Assembly (NCBI GenBank): GCA_027037535.1 | Contig: JALVZQ010000003.1 | Span: 206,890-270,889, forward strand | Reading direction: 5' to 3' | Length of the DNA stretch: 64,000 bases | Origin: Acidilobaceae archaeon | Lineage (GTDB): Archaea; Thermoproteota; Thermoprotei_A; Sulfolobales; Acidilobaceae | Part shown: piece after piece, positions 45,943 to 55,627 of the stretch | Layout of the letters: each line of letters starts with the position of its first letter | How positions within the stretch are numbered: the stretch's first letter is position 1 | Program-made: the position numbers and the translations under genes | The notes under the pieces: model-generated | Told to the model about the DNA's origin: nothing | Database searches by the model: none | What the model saw: only the letters and a program-made list of their open reading frames with translations

Positions 45943-47229
45943 ATGTACGATTACGTTATAGTGGGAGCAGGAATCATAGGATTATCAACCGCATATCACA
46001 TAAAGAAACAGAGACCAGACTCCTCCATCCTAATAATAGATAAAGCGCCTGGTCCAGGAGCCGGAGATACCAGTAAAAGCGCTGCAGCTTTTAGAGTATT
46101 CTTCACTAATAGAGTAAACTTTGCTCTAGCGCATAGTAGTGTAGAATTCTACAAGCATATCCAGGAGCAAGAGGGATTCGACCTTTCAATGAGATATGTT
46201 GGATACTTGTTCATGCCTGACAAAGAGCTAATGGAGAATATGAAAATAGGACTAAAAGAAGCCGACAAAAGAGGACTCCCATACAAGATTCTCGACCCAA
46301 AAGAACTCGAGGAGAAACTAGGAATACGTACTATTGTGGAGGGACTAGAGGAAGCAGAGATCATGGATGCAGAAAACATTGAGGCGGGAATACTAATAGA
46401 AAACGCCGGTATCCTCATGCCGGACAGACTAGTCCAATATTATTATGAAAAGCTTAAGTCTATGAATGTGGAGTTCGCATTCGAGACGCGTGTAACAGGG
46501 TTCAAACTGATGCCCAGAAACCCTCTAGGAATAGAAGGTGAACCATTCCCATGGCAAGATACACGAGTAGACGCGGTAATAGTTAATGGAGACAGAGAGC
46601 TACAGGCGAGAAAAAAGATAATCGTAGCCGCGGGAGCATGGACTCCCTTCCTCCTCGAACCAATAGGAGTAGACTCCTTCAGCAGGCCGAAGAAACGACA
46701 GATATTTGTCATAAAAGCCGACACCCTCGAGAAAAAGAAGACACTCTACGCAAAAGGACTAAACAATGAAGGGATAAGCCCCATGCTCATATTACCCAAC
46801 GGTGCATACCTGAGGCCGGCGCCGGAAGAAGACGCGTTCTGGACGGGATACAGTGACGAGCTAGGAAGACCCTTCATGCTAGAAGAAGATCCTGTCCCCG
46901 AGGAGCGCTTCTACCTATACGGTATACATCCGATGATAAGCCTATATCTGCCGCAGTTCGAGGGCTCGAACCCTGTTAGCATGTGGGCAGGCCACTACGA
47001 CATGAGCTTCGATGGAATGCCAGTGGTATTCGAAGCATATGAGAGCGACCTAATAGTCTCAGCGGGCACGAGCGGGTCAGGAATACTGAAAGGGGATGGT
47101 ATAGGAGCAGTGACAGCTGCACTTGCTCTAGGAAAAGATGAGGCGGAACTATTCACGGGTGAGACGCTAAAAGTAAAATGGCTTGGATTAACCGAGAGAC
47201 TCCTTGAAAAAGAATACATGATAATATAA
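45943..47229 (+). CDS. FAD-dependent amine/amino-acid oxidoreductase (DAO family)
   Basis: The 428-residue protein begins with the dinucleotide fold VIVGAGIIGLSTAYHI and contains SAAAFRVFF, ENAGILMPDRLVQYYYEKL, VAAGAWTPFLLEP and C-terminal SAGTSGSGILKGDGIG, a DAO-family pattern near sarcosine/glycine oxidases and dimethylglycine dehydrogenases. The exact substrate is not clear. With Gcv proteins in the same genome, glycine-derivative oxidation is one possibility. Single gene, ribosome site GGTGATC upstream. Confidence 0.85.
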   Translation: MYDYVIVGAGIIGLSTAYHIKKQRPDSSILIIDKAPGPGAGDTSKSAAAFRVFFTNRVNFALAHSSVEFYKHIQEQEGFDLSMRYVGYLFMPDKELMENMKIGLKEADKRGLPYKILDPKELEEKLGIRTIVEGLEEAEIMDAENIEAGILIENAGILMPDRLVQYYYEKLKSMNVEFAFETRVTGFKLMPRNPLGIEGEPFPWQDTRVDAVIVNGDRELQARKKIIVAAGAWTPFLLEPIGVDSFSRPKKRQIFVIKADTLEKKKTLYAKGLNNEGISPMLILPNGAYLRPAPEEDAFWTGYSDELGRPFMLEEDPVPEERFYLYGIHPMISLYLPQFEGSNPVSMWAGHYDMSFDGMPVVFEAYESDLIVSAGTSGSGILKGDGIGAVTAALALGKDEAELFTGETLKVKWLGLTERLLEKEYMII

Positions 47230-47252
47230 GCCCCTAGGATTCAAGTGATCTT

Positions 47253-48044
47253 CTAGCATACTATATTTTCTGATCCTCCATCAATGTTTAGAACAGTATA
47301 AACTGTGTATTCTGGCAATGCAACAATAGTCCTTATAAGGGCTAGAACGTCATCATATGATGCTAACCTTTTTAGAGACGTCATTTTCTCTCGGATATGC
47401 TTCCACATTTCTCTGGGATCTATCCCCTGGCGCCTCGATACAAGTCTTATTGTTTCCTCGGCTCCAGGAGTCTTCATACTTCCGAAACGTGCCTCTATTA
47501 TCATTAGTTTAGAAGGGTACGAGTACGCGGTTCTCTTGAGCAATAAACTAAGCCCCCGCCGAACAGCATCTGCCACAGTCAATAACTCGTGTCCTGGACT
47601 GGTAATGGTAAAGCTATTGAAGACTAGTACGCGGGTTCTCCCATTGTTATACATGATGAGGTTCCGGAGAAGCCTATGAGTCGAGGCGAGATATAGCGAG
47701 GTAGCCTCGAGCCAGCAACTCCACGGTACTTCGGGGATTCTAGAGGGCTCGCATATTGGATTTCCATAGCTGATAAATAGATAATCGATCTTATCCATGT
47801 ATGAATATGTTTCTTTGAAAAGCCTGTCTATGTCTTCTGGACTACGAAGATCGCCGGGCACACCGAGAATTAATAAGTTATCATACCTGTACTTTTTCAA
47901 CTCAGTGATGGTTTCTATTAGTCTTTGTTTATTTCTGGAGAAGAGCACTAGGTTGAATCCTTCATCGACTAGGGCTCTGGCCGTATGGTATCCTAGTCCT
48001 TTTGATGCTCCTGTAACTATTGCCCATTTAGAAGGGTCCTTCAT
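47253..48044 (-). CDS. Short-chain dehydrogenase/reductase
   Basis: The 263-residue Rossmann oxidoreductase has the cofactor motif TGASKGLGYHTARALV, the NAG-equivalent region FISYGNP, the catalytic-Ser strand VFNSFTITSP, and C-terminal LNIDGGS. The active-site YxxxK is not clearly in its usual place (Ser is followed by DAVRRGLSLLLKR), so catalysis may differ from classical members. ATG 48044 is preferred to TTG 48047. 85 bp separate it from alba. Confidence 0.75.
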   Translation of the reverse strand: MKDPSKWAIVTGASKGLGYHTARALVDEGFNLVLFSRNKQRLIETITELKKYRYDNLLILGVPGDLRSPEDIDRLFKETYSYMDKIDYLFISYGNPICEPSRIPEVPWSCWLEATSLYLASTHRLLRNLIMYNNGRTRVLVFNSFTITSPGHELLTVADAVRRGLSLLLKRTAYSYPSKLMIIEARFGSMKTPGAEETIRLVSRRQGIDPREMWKHIREKMTSLKRLASYDDVLALIRTIVALPEYTVYTVLNIDGGSENIVC

Positions 48045-48094
48045 CAATACTGGCGCCCATATTGGAAATAATTTGGTTGGATTCGGTTAAATTT

Positions 48095-48143
48095 AGGAGG
48101 GCCCCCCGGGTCTCTTGTCATGTGGAGCCTTACTGGCCCTCCT
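48095..48143 (-). terminator. Hairpin at the 3' end of alba
   Basis: Perfect 9-bp arms AGGAGGGCC (48095-48103) and GGCCCTCCT (48135-48143) bracket a 31-nt loop. In the alba message the first arm lies in the last codons and the stop codon falls in the loop. AAATTTAA follows. It may act in termination, stability or feedback. Confidence 0.4.
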
Positions 48144-48432
48144 GTTTTGGTTTTGCTACTACTATTTCTATTACGCTTACTCTTCTCTTCTTGCCGTCTG
48201 GCGATTCTAGTACTTCGCTTCCTATCTTTATGTCTTTGACGACTAGGTTTTTGATGAATAGGTTCTTTAGGCTCTCAACAGTGTCTACTGCGGTGCAGAT
48301 GTTGCGTCCTCTCGCTCTTATTATTATTTCTTCTGCGCCTTCTTGTTCTAGGAGTCTTAGTGCTGCGAGTACATAGTTCATGACGGGTTTTTTGCCGATG
48401 AGTATTGCGTTTGTGCTCTGAGGTTCTACCAT
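48130..48432 (-). CDS. alba: Alba chromatin and RNA-binding protein
   Basis: Alba coats DNA and RNA as a dimer in most archaea. The 100 residues carry the acetylatable lysine motif [14 protein letters not shown], followed by the RNA/DNA-binding [14 protein letters not shown] and the C-terminal beta hairpin VSVIEIVV. Length is standard. It is followed by an unusual hairpin at its 3' end and has a separate promoter region of about 70 bp. Confidence 0.96.
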   Translation of the reverse strand: MVEPQSTNAILIGKKPVMNYVLAALRLLEQEGAEEIIIRARGRNICTAVDTVESLKNLFIKNLVVKDIKIGSEVLESPDGKKRRVSVIEIVVAKPKQEGQ

Positions 48433-48500
48433 TTCTCTTTCCCTCTTGATTGTTTCCTTATACTGTGTGCTATTCTGCCGTTATGTCACGTATATAAACG

Positions 48501-50465
48501 TTAGTCGGTTTTGGGCTTTAGAGATTTAATATCTAGGTGTTCAGCGAGCCATTCTAGGATGGCTTCTAGTCTTGCGATCTTGCGTTTTGGGCTTCCCGTT
48601 CTTGATAGATCGTGGTTTTCTTTGGGGAATAGTACTAGCTTGGTTTTTACCCCGTTTACTTTTAGCGCTGTGTAGAGCTGTATTGCTTGGTCTAGGGGAC
48701 ACCTGTAGTCTTCTAGGCTGTGTATGATTAGGGTTGGTGTCTTTATCTTGTCCGCGTGGAATAATGGGCTTATCCTAATGTATTCTTGGGGGTCGCTCCA
48801 TGGAGTCGAACCGGTTACGTCGCGGGCGAAGTACCATCCTATATCGCTTGCACCATAGAAACTTGTCCAGTTACTACATCCTCTCTGGCTTATCGCGGCC
48901 TTGAACCTGTTGGTTCTTGTTATTATATAGTTGGTCATCCATCCACCATAGCTTCCTCCTCCTACTGCGGATCGTTCTGGGTCAAGTCGTTGCTCTACTA
49001 GTGGAGCGTTGTCGGCTATTAGGATGAGGTCTTCATAGTCGACTGTCCCGAATCTGCGTCTGAGATCGGCGAATTCCTCTGTGTAGCCGTCGCTTCCATG
49101 CGGGTTACCGTAGACTACTGCGATGCCGTTGCTTGCTAGTAGCTGGAACTCGTATATGAAGCCGTACCCGTAGCTTGTCTTTGGCCCGCCATGGATGTAG
49201 AGTATCCATGGAGTGCATTTCTCGCAGTCCGGCTGCTGCTTTGGCATCAGTATCCAGAAGTCTATGGGTTCGCCTTCTGCTCCGCTGATGGTGTATTTTG
49301 CGGGTTCAGGTAGCTGTAAGCCCTCTATCCATGAATTGAATATGGTTATTCTCCTTGACCCCTCCGCTTCATCCCATATGTAGAGCTCTTTCGGCATAGT
49401 AGGCGTCATTAGGGTGTAGATTATCTGTAGCCCACCATGGGTATCTACGCTGAACTCGTCTATGACAGCGTTATCCTGTCCTAAGACATGTTCTGGTTCT
49501 TCATAGTCTGGAGATGACCTGTAGATCTGAGTGCTCCCTGCTTTGTGGATTATAAAGTATATTGACCCATCATCCGCCCAGTATAGGTTCTTTCTACAAA
49601 CGGGGCCTCGTACATCGCTGTTAACAGCGCCGATAGTGTTTAGATCGAGGCTACATGTCACACATTGGATCTCGCCAGACTCTATGTCTACGATGTAGAT
49701 ATGGTAATGGGAGAAAACTCCGTTGTTCCTCCTAGACGCCCTTATTGCTAACTTGTCTCCGTCTGGGCTCCATTCTATGCTAGCGATTGTATAGCCGTCT
49801 AGGACTACTTTCTCGGTGCCGGTTTCGAGATCTAGGACGAGTAATGTATGCTGGTACGGTTCAAGCTCGTTCCTTGAAACTGCATATGCGACCATGTTCG
49901 CGTGCTTTGCCACACTAGCTGTTATGACTTTTTGATCCTCTCTGCTTAATTTTTCTTTGACTCCTCCAGGATAGCTTATCTTATATAGTATTGTTTTCCT
50001 GTCGAATATCCATCCAGGCCCGTTGAACCAGGGAGGAATACTCGTTATATCCCATCTCTCGCGCTCCTCTAATGGTTTCTCGTCCTTTCTCGTCGATGCT
50101 ATGACGATAAGGTTGTCGTGTTCTGGTGTCCAGCCGACAATAGACGCGGATCCTTTAAAGCTGGCGAGTTTCCATGGCTCTCCTCCTATCATAGATACAT
50201 AGATTCCAGTCTCCTTGGACTCGTCACGGGAAGAAGTAAACGTAATAGTGTCTGGCCCCGGCCCCCATATTGGGCACTTGTCGTTGGGGCCCTTTGTCAG
50301 GGGCTTGTACTGGTCTTCTTCGCCGAGCCATATACTGGTCTCGTACTTGTTCTCCTTATAGTTCGTCCGAGTCACTGTGAAGAGATAACGCTCACCGCCT
50401 ATAGAGAATATAGGGGCGCTGACTATGGTTATCCGCTCTATGTCTCTAGGTTTAAGCTTCTCCAA
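48501..50465 (-). CDS. S9-family serine peptidase (acylaminoacyl peptidase type)
   Basis: This oligopeptidase has an N-terminal beta-propeller (residues about 1-390; repeated Asp-box-like PDGDKLAI and similar strands) and a C-terminal alpha/beta hydrolase. The catalytic triad is Ser in VGGGSYGGWMTNY, Asp in IIHSLEDYRCP and His in FPKENHDLS. The oxyanion region ILYIHGGPKTSYGYG is present. 654 residues is near the usual length. Probable cytosolic peptide degradation. Confidence 0.93.
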   Translation of the reverse strand: MEKLKPRDIERITIVSAPIFSIGGERYLFTVTRTNYKENKYETSIWLGEEDQYKPLTKGPNDKCPIWGPGPDTITFTSSRDESKETGIYVSMIGGEPWKLASFKGSASIVGWTPEHDNLIVIASTRKDEKPLEERERWDITSIPPWFNGPGWIFDRKTILYKISYPGGVKEKLSREDQKVITASVAKHANMVAYAVSRNELEPYQHTLLVLDLETGTEKVVLDGYTIASIEWSPDGDKLAIRASRRNNGVFSHYHIYIVDIESGEIQCVTCSLDLNTIGAVNSDVRGPVCRKNLYWADDGSIYFIIHKAGSTQIYRSSPDYEEPEHVLGQDNAVIDEFSVDTHGGLQIIYTLMTPTMPKELYIWDEAEGSRRITIFNSWIEGLQLPEPAKYTISGAEGEPIDFWILMPKQQPDCEKCTPWILYIHGGPKTSYGYGFIYEFQLLASNGIAVVYGNPHGSDGYTEEFADLRRRFGTVDYEDLILIADNAPLVEQRLDPERSAVGGGSYGGWMTNYIITRTNRFKAAISQRGCSNWTSFYGASDIGWYFARDVTGSTPWSDPQEYIRISPLFHADKIKTPTLIIHSLEDYRCPLDQAIQLYTALKVNGVKTKLVLFPKENHDLSRTGSPKRKIARLEAILEWLAEHLDIKSLKPKTD

Positions 50466-50533
50466 TCCAGTAAAACACCCCAGTATCTTAGTAGAGCTGT
50501 AAATAAATAATCTGCGTTTCTAGAATTGAGAGT

Positions 50534-50794
50534 CTATGCTGGAGGACTCCTCCCGGCAAGAACATAGAATACGATCATTAATACAATGATAACGACCGCG
50601 AGTACAGCCGCTATGATAGCAGCCCTTCCACTTGATCCAAATATTATAGGGAAAGGTCCTATGACTACTACGCCACCCACCTCTGCTTTTCCTTCACCGC
50701 CTTGAAGCGCACTAATAAGGGACCCGAGGAATATAAGGACGATGCCAATAACCACTAGCAGTATACCGATCCCGACCAGGGCTTGAGACTCCAT
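50534..50794 (-). CDS. DUF131-type small membrane protein
   Basis: The 86 residues contain two hydrophobic helices (VGIGILLVVIGIVLIFLGSL and AIIAAVLAVVIIVLMIVFYV) with the intervening conserved loop GGVVVIGPFPIIFGSS, the archaeal DUF131 signature. Function is unknown. ATG 50794 follows GTGGTG; GTGs at 50806 and 50803 in the same frame look like part of that ribosome site. Confidence 0.8.
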   Translation of the reverse strand: MESQALVGIGILLVVIGIVLIFLGSLISALQGGEGKAEVGGVVVIGPFPIIFGSSGRAAIIAAVLAVVIIVLMIVFYVLAGRSPPA

Positions 50795-50840
50795 ACTACA
50801 CACCACTCTTCTAAGTAATCAAGAGGACCCGATATATTCG

Positions 50841-50848
50841 ATATATAT
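50841..50848 (+). promoter_or_regulatory. TATA box of the SRP RNA gene
   Basis: ATATATAT lies about 30 bp before the predicted 5' end of SRP RNA (50876), the normal archaeal spacing. A second ATATATTC occurs 9 bp upstream. Confidence 0.6.
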
Positions 50849-50875
50849 GGGTCCACGAAGATAATAGAACTACAC

Positions 50876-51211
50876 GGCGCGCGGGTAGGGCCGGGAGGGT
50901 CGCCGCCTCCCACGGGCCCACAGGGCCCGTCCCGAAGGCGCCAAGCGGGGGCCAGTAACCCGAGCCGTAGCCCGGAGGCCGCCGCAGGAGCCCAGCTACC
51001 CCAATGACCCCCGTCCTGCGGGGCCCACGGTGCCCGGAGTCTCCGCTGGAGAGCGGAGTGCTACCGGCTTAACCGGGGGAACCTGGCCAGGCCCGGAAGG
51101 GAGCAACCTGTCCCCGGCCGTGGGCGTTCGCAGGGTAGCGGGGTGAGGGGTACTGGGGGATACCTCCTGCGGCGGCTGATCCCGGGCTACGTGTCTCGGG
51201 GGCCGCGCGCC
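50876..51211 (+). ncRNA. 7S signal recognition particle RNA
   Basis: The GC-rich 336-nt stretch is closed by a terminal helix GGCGCGCGG / CCGCGCGCC (50876-50884 with 51203-51211), the archaeal helix 1. The conserved helix 8 tip is CCAGGCCCGGAAGGGAGCA with the GGAA tetraloop at about 51090-51110. GTAAC near 50957 fits the Alu-domain loop. It is the RNA scaffold of SRP, binding SRP19 and SRP54. The high GC compared with flanks supports it. Confidence 0.95.
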
Positions 51212-51237
51212 TCGTCTCATAGTATGAGAACAGTATC

Positions 51238-51684
51238 ATGCCTCGCGTGGGGTCTCTTGTCGTGGACTGCAAAGTGTTAGAGGATGTAAGGGCTTTCCAG
51301 ATAATGAGTAGCCCGGCTATAACTGTTTCGGGAGAAGCTAGGATAACGGATGCAGCCCGTAAAATGTATGAAAGCAATGTTGGCAGTGTCTTGGTTGTAG
51401 ATGATGAAAGAAAATTGATAGGTATACTTACACGCCGAGACCTCATATATCTGCTGGCCTCAGGTGTAGCGGTAAAGGATCCAAAGGTATCATTATATAT
51501 GAGTGAGAGCGTGATCACTGCAAAAGATGAGGACAATCTAAAGGAGATACTGGATAGGATGAGTGAGTCCGGGGTCAGGCATGTTGCTATAATAGATACC
51601 ATCGGGAGACCAAAGGGAGTTATAAGTATGTGGGATATCCTCATGTTCATAGCAAGGCACTGTATAACAGGTCTCCAGGAGTAG
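51238..51684 (+). CDS. CBS-domain pair protein
   Basis: The 148-residue protein is a stand-alone pair of CBS domains: IMSSPAITVSGEARITDAAR with GSVLVVDDERKLIGILTRRD in the first, and MSESVITAKDEDNLKEILDR with HVAIIDTIGRPKGVISMWD in the second. These modules bind adenosyl nucleotides and regulate other proteins. It begins 26 nt after the SRP RNA, so it may be on the same transcript or use a leaderless start. Confidence 0.9.
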   Translation: MPRVGSLVVDCKVLEDVRAFQIMSSPAITVSGEARITDAARKMYESNVGSVLVVDDERKLIGILTRRDLIYLLASGVAVKDPKVSLYMSESVITAKDEDNLKEILDRMSESGVRHVAIIDTIGRPKGVISMWDILMFIARHCITGLQE

Positions 51685-51774
51685 AACAATTCAATCGACA
51701 TTAGGATGCCCGGGGGGGGTTCACCGTATAGGAACAACCTATACAGTACCCGGTCCGATAACCGGTGAGCTTTA

Positions 51775-52911
51775 ATGAAGATATGCTTTATTGTAAATCC
51801 CTTCGCCGGTGCTGGAGGACGACTTGGATGGAAGGGAACAGACTGGCCACTACCACTCAAGCTAAAAAACAAGGATCCCCGGAGCCTACCCGCTTATCAA
51901 AGAGCCAGGAGATTCCTAGAAAAACTTCTAGCCTTAAAGGCTGAACCAGTGAATTTAATTGTGGCTCCCTGCTTTATGGGTCAGACGATACTTATAGACG
52001 TGGAACGAGTACTGGGTACAAGTGTTAAACCAACGATACTAGATTGTCCTACATGTAAATGGCCGACTACTCCAGACGATACACGGGCCTGTCTGAGAAA
52101 ATGCCTGGATATAGGAGCGGACCTCGTAGTTTTTCTAGGCGGAGACGGAACAGCTAGGCTAGTATATGACGTAATAGATGAAAAGATACCTGTCCTAGGA
52201 GTTCCGGGGGGAGTCAAAGTCTACAGCGGGGTCTTCGCCGAGTCCCCCGAGGCCGCGGCAGAAATAGTCAAGGAATTTATCGGTGGCAGGGTGATCTTCG
52301 AGGAGAGACCAGTACTTGACATCGATGAAGAAATGTTCCGGAAAAACCAACTACAAGTAAAGACCTACGGGTACCTAATAGTCCCGGTGTACGGAGACAC
52401 AGTAGTCTCGGGAAAAACCGTATATGTCTCAAGCGTCCAGTCAGAAATAGCCGAGATAGCAGAATACTTTAAAGACGAGATCTATAGGGACTGCACCCTC
52501 TACATCATGGGGCCGGGCTCCACTACGGCTAGAATAGCGTCTGTGCTAGGCATGGAAAAGACCCTCCTAGGCGTAGACGTCATACATAATAAGAGAATTA
52601 TTGCAAAGGACGTCAACGAGGAAGAATTAATTGAGATACTTCAAAGATACAAGTCACACAGGAAAATGATTATAGTCTCGCCTATTGGTGGACAAGGATT
52701 CGTTTTCGGGAGAGGCAACCAGCAGATATCTCCTAGGATAATCAGAGAAGTAGGGAAGGAAAACATACTTGTGGTATCTGCCCCCTCCAAGCTTAAACAT
52801 CTAAAGAAGCTAAGGGTAGACACGGGAGACCCTGAACTAGACCAGGAGCTCAGAGGATATATCCGGGTCCTCGTGGGATACGGAAAATACAAGATCATGA
52901 AACTCGACTAA
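51775..52911 (+). CDS. ATP-NAD kinase-like (DAGK-fold) protein
   Basis: The 378-residue protein begins IVNPFAGAGGRLGWKG, holds LVVFLGGDGTARLVYD (the GGDG nucleotide motif) and LGVPGGVKVYSGVFAESP, and has the late motif VSPIGGQGFVFGRGNQQ. This matches COG3199/AcoX-like NAD kinase homologs. The substrate is not certain. It ends 28 nt before the PP-loop gene, with overlapping regulation possible. Ribosome site GGTGA upstream. Confidence 0.85.
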   Translation: MKICFIVNPFAGAGGRLGWKGTDWPLPLKLKNKDPRSLPAYQRARRFLEKLLALKAEPVNLIVAPCFMGQTILIDVERVLGTSVKPTILDCPTCKWPTTPDDTRACLRKCLDIGADLVVFLGGDGTARLVYDVIDEKIPVLGVPGGVKVYSGVFAESPEAAAEIVKEFIGGRVIFEERPVLDIDEEMFRKNQLQVKTYGYLIVPVYGDTVVSGKTVYVSSVQSEIAEIAEYFKDEIYRDCTLYIMGPGSTTARIASVLGMEKTLLGVDVIHNKRIIAKDVNEEELIEILQRYKSHRKMIIVSPIGGQGFVFGRGNQQISPRIIREVGKENILVVSAPSKLKHLKKLRVDTGDPELDQELRGYIRVLVGYGKYKIMKLD

Positions 52912-52939
52912 AAGCCATGATCTTAGTGAGGAAAACGGC

Positions 52940-54268
52940 ATGAAGCAAAGATCGAGGTATGAGAAAAACAAGGATGTATCTGCCAGGATACCGAGGAAAA
53001 AGATAGGCTGGAACTATAGTGACAATGTACCAGTATTCGATGCGGGGAGAACTCTTCTTACTCCAATTAGAGACGTATGGATAATGAGCAGTGGTGAAAA
53101 ACATGAACTCATAGAAACACTAGTAGTGGCGACGGGCATAGACAAGGGCCTGTGGCAAAGAATATTCTCTCCTGTAACAATTGCTCATAGGATTCCTGCA
53201 CCTCTCGGCGAGTTCGCTATTGAGGTGTGGGGTCATGGGCTGAAACTATTATCTGCAGAGATCGATCCGAAGACATCATATTGGAGAATTTATCCTACAG
53301 GCGCCCTAGCGTCACTAACATATACGCTTGGTGGAGAGCCCGTAGAGCTACATGTTAGACGTCGGCTAAAAGGAACCAAAATAGAGATTCCAAGCTGCAA
53401 GGATATGGATCTCTGCCTCGTCAAATCAGGTAAATACGTAGGATTCGCCTCGAAAAGAGGAACAGGTTACAAGGTACGCGATATGGCCCCTACAGGCTTC
53501 AAAGTACTCAGTTCCTCGACAATAGAAGACTATGCAAGGGCAAACAGACCCTACATAGAGCGACTAGTCTCAGAAGCCAGAGAATTCATACGGCAACACG
53601 CAGGTGATCAACATGTCTATGTAGCAGTCAGCGGAGGAGCCGATAGCACCGCGGCCGCGCTATTAGCGGTAGAAGCACTGGGTCCAAGCAAGGTAACCCT
53701 AGTATACGCTGACACAAAGATGGAGTTCCCAGAATCACATGAAACGGTCAGGAAGCTAGCTGGCATGCTAGGTGTAAGACTCGACATTGTATCAGGTAGT
53801 TTCGACCCCGTAGCTGAAATATCTAGAAGGGGCCTAATGAGCAGGAAAAATAGATGGTGCACCAGGATACTCAAGCTCGAGCCACTGAGAAGATACTACT
53901 ATTCCAAGAACGCCAGGATAATAATTGATGGAGCCAGAGCATACGAGAGTACTACTCGAGCCGCCAATAAACGGGTAGGAGAGAATCCCGCGATACCAGG
54001 TATAAAACGCCTACTTCCAATCCTATACTGGACTAGGATGGAGGTTCAAGCCTACCTCATACTTAGAAACGCCCCTATCAATCCCCTCTACGAGAAAGGA
54101 CTAGTAAGAATAGGATGCATCCTATGCCCTGCTATGAGCCTCCACGAGCTCAGACTTGCAAGCAACCTGTATCCAGAGTTCTATGACCAGGTCGCATCCG
54201 CTATAGAGTCGCCTGGAGTGGTGGCTGCAAGAGAATTCATACTCGCGGGCAAATGGAGGAAACTATAA
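52940..54268 (+). CDS. PAPS-reductase-like PP-loop protein with N-terminal PUA-like part
   Basis: The second half carries the PP-loop VYVAVSGGADSTAAALLA, then VYADTKMEFPESHETVRKL, RKNRWCTRILKLEPLR and C-terminal cysteines RIGCILCPAMS, as in PAPS-reductase/ThiI-like adenylating enzymes. The N-terminal 200 residues resemble a PUA-type RNA-binding region (VKSGKYVGFASKRGTGYKV), so tRNA or RNA sulfuration is plausible rather than sulfate assimilation. Located 28 nt after the NAD-kinase-like gene. 442 residues. Confidence 0.75.
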   Translation: MKQRSRYEKNKDVSARIPRKKIGWNYSDNVPVFDAGRTLLTPIRDVWIMSSGEKHELIETLVVATGIDKGLWQRIFSPVTIAHRIPAPLGEFAIEVWGHGLKLLSAEIDPKTSYWRIYPTGALASLTYTLGGEPVELHVRRRLKGTKIEIPSCKDMDLCLVKSGKYVGFASKRGTGYKVRDMAPTGFKVLSSSTIEDYARANRPYIERLVSEAREFIRQHAGDQHVYVAVSGGADSTAAALLAVEALGPSKVTLVYADTKMEFPESHETVRKLAGMLGVRLDIVSGSFDPVAEISRRGLMSRKNRWCTRILKLEPLRRYYYSKNARIIIDGARAYESTTRAANKRVGENPAIPGIKRLLPILYWTRMEVQAYLILRNAPINPLYEKGLVRIGCILCPAMSLHELRLASNLYPEFYDQVASAIESPGVVAAREFILAGKWRKL

Positions 54269-54352
54269 ATTGTAAGCATATACCTACGTTAAATTGAAAT
54301 TTAATATAAATTCTGGCAACGCTCTTTATAAAAATACTATGGTGTACTAGGG

Positions 54353-55540
54353 TTGAATTTTGACTACATAGATTCTCCAATAAAAGAAAATACTCTCAAG
54401 AGATTCCTATTATCAACAATGCTTGTTTTCATAGCAGCAGTGTTCACAGTAAACGCCCCAAGCCTATTCCAGGGATACGGAGGAATAGTAGCTGCACTTA
54501 CAATCACCGCACTACTACTAAGCCCGGCATACGCTGCTGCAGCGACCTTTATAGGCTTCCTAGCCGCAGTACCAATAGTACTGTATGCTAAGACGATGTT
54601 CCTCATAGTCCTCATGGCGAGCATATTACTACGTCCATTAGCACCACTACTAGGATCGTATACTAAGAAAAAAGCAGGAGAATACGCTACAGGACTTGTA
54701 GTGGCTGCACTAGACTCTGTCTTGTCAACAATCATAGCAGTATTATATTATGGAGACGACGGAATACACATTGCATTATCCGTGTTTGACGTGATTACAG
54801 CACTACTGGCTGTAACCGTCTATAAACTATATCTTGAAGATAGGCTATTAGGACTGGTGTCAGCTCTAGGACTATTATTATTCATAGCAGGGAGCAAGTT
54901 TTACTTCTCCTATGCGTCACTAGCAGGACTTATAGCAATTCTACTAACATATTATGGACATGGTAAGATGGAGGCCTCTAGGGCAGCTGCTGCCGCATCA
55001 ATACTAGTCATAATACTAGGCTTAATAGCTGGCTATGCAAGTCTCCTGCTCAACCTAAAAATATTGTCATATCCCGTTGATCCCTCGAGCTATACGGACC
55101 AGCGATGGAGTATAAGCGGCGACAAGTGCGGTACTCTAGAAAACGTATTTGAAAACACCTATGACCCCATGAGGCTACGGATAGTAGGCGACTGTATGGT
55201 TGCAGAGGGAATCATAGAAAGCGTTCCCCATCTCTACAACGACGGAGACATATGTTTTGATATGAAGGTTACAGATAGTAACTATGAAACGTGGGCTAGC
55301 CTTGGAACAATAATCCTCCGGGGCGGCCTTCTCCACGTCGAGATCGTAGAAGCTGACCATACAAAAATACTAGGCGAGTACAACATGACTCTATGTCAAG
55401 GAGACATAGTGAGAGTATGGGGTCCTCTAGTGGTGGATACTGATCACGGGCAATGGAGCGAGATCCATCCAGTCCTCGGGCTAGAAATAACAAAACGAGG
55501 AAAAGGTCCATGCATAACATTCAATAATACAAGTCCATAA
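54353..55540 (+). CDS. Polytopic membrane protein with C-terminal OB-like domain
   Basis: About eight membrane helices occupy residues 15-235, followed by a 150-residue extracellular or cytosolic domain with strands typical of an OB fold (CMVAEGIIESVPHLYNDGDI, LLHVEIVEADHTKILGEYNM, GDIVRVWGPLVVDTDHGQ). Pairs of Cys in that domain may form disulfides. TTG start. No family recognised. It precedes an ABC-2 type transporter by 87 bp and may belong with it. Confidence 0.6.
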   Translation: MNFDYIDSPIKENTLKRFLLSTMLVFIAAVFTVNAPSLFQGYGGIVAALTITALLLSPAYAAAATFIGFLAAVPIVLYAKTMFLIVLMASILLRPLAPLLGSYTKKKAGEYATGLVVAALDSVLSTIIAVLYYGDDGIHIALSVFDVITALLAVTVYKLYLEDRLLGLVSALGLLLFIAGSKFYFSYASLAGLIAILLTYYGHGKMEASRAAAAASILVIILGLIAGYASLLLNLKILSYPVDPSSYTDQRWSISGDKCGTLENVFENTYDPMRLRIVGDCMVAEGIIESVPHLYNDGDICFDMKVTDSNYETWASLGTIILRGGLLHVEIVEADHTKILGEYNMTLCQGDIVRVWGPLVVDTDHGQWSEIHPVLGLEITKRGKGPCITFNNTSP

Positions 55541-55627
55541 CAATAGTAGTCCCCGGCTTTCCCATACCATAGAGATACCATATTATTATAGCGACAGTCA
55601 TGCCATCATACAGTAACGGCGAAAAAG

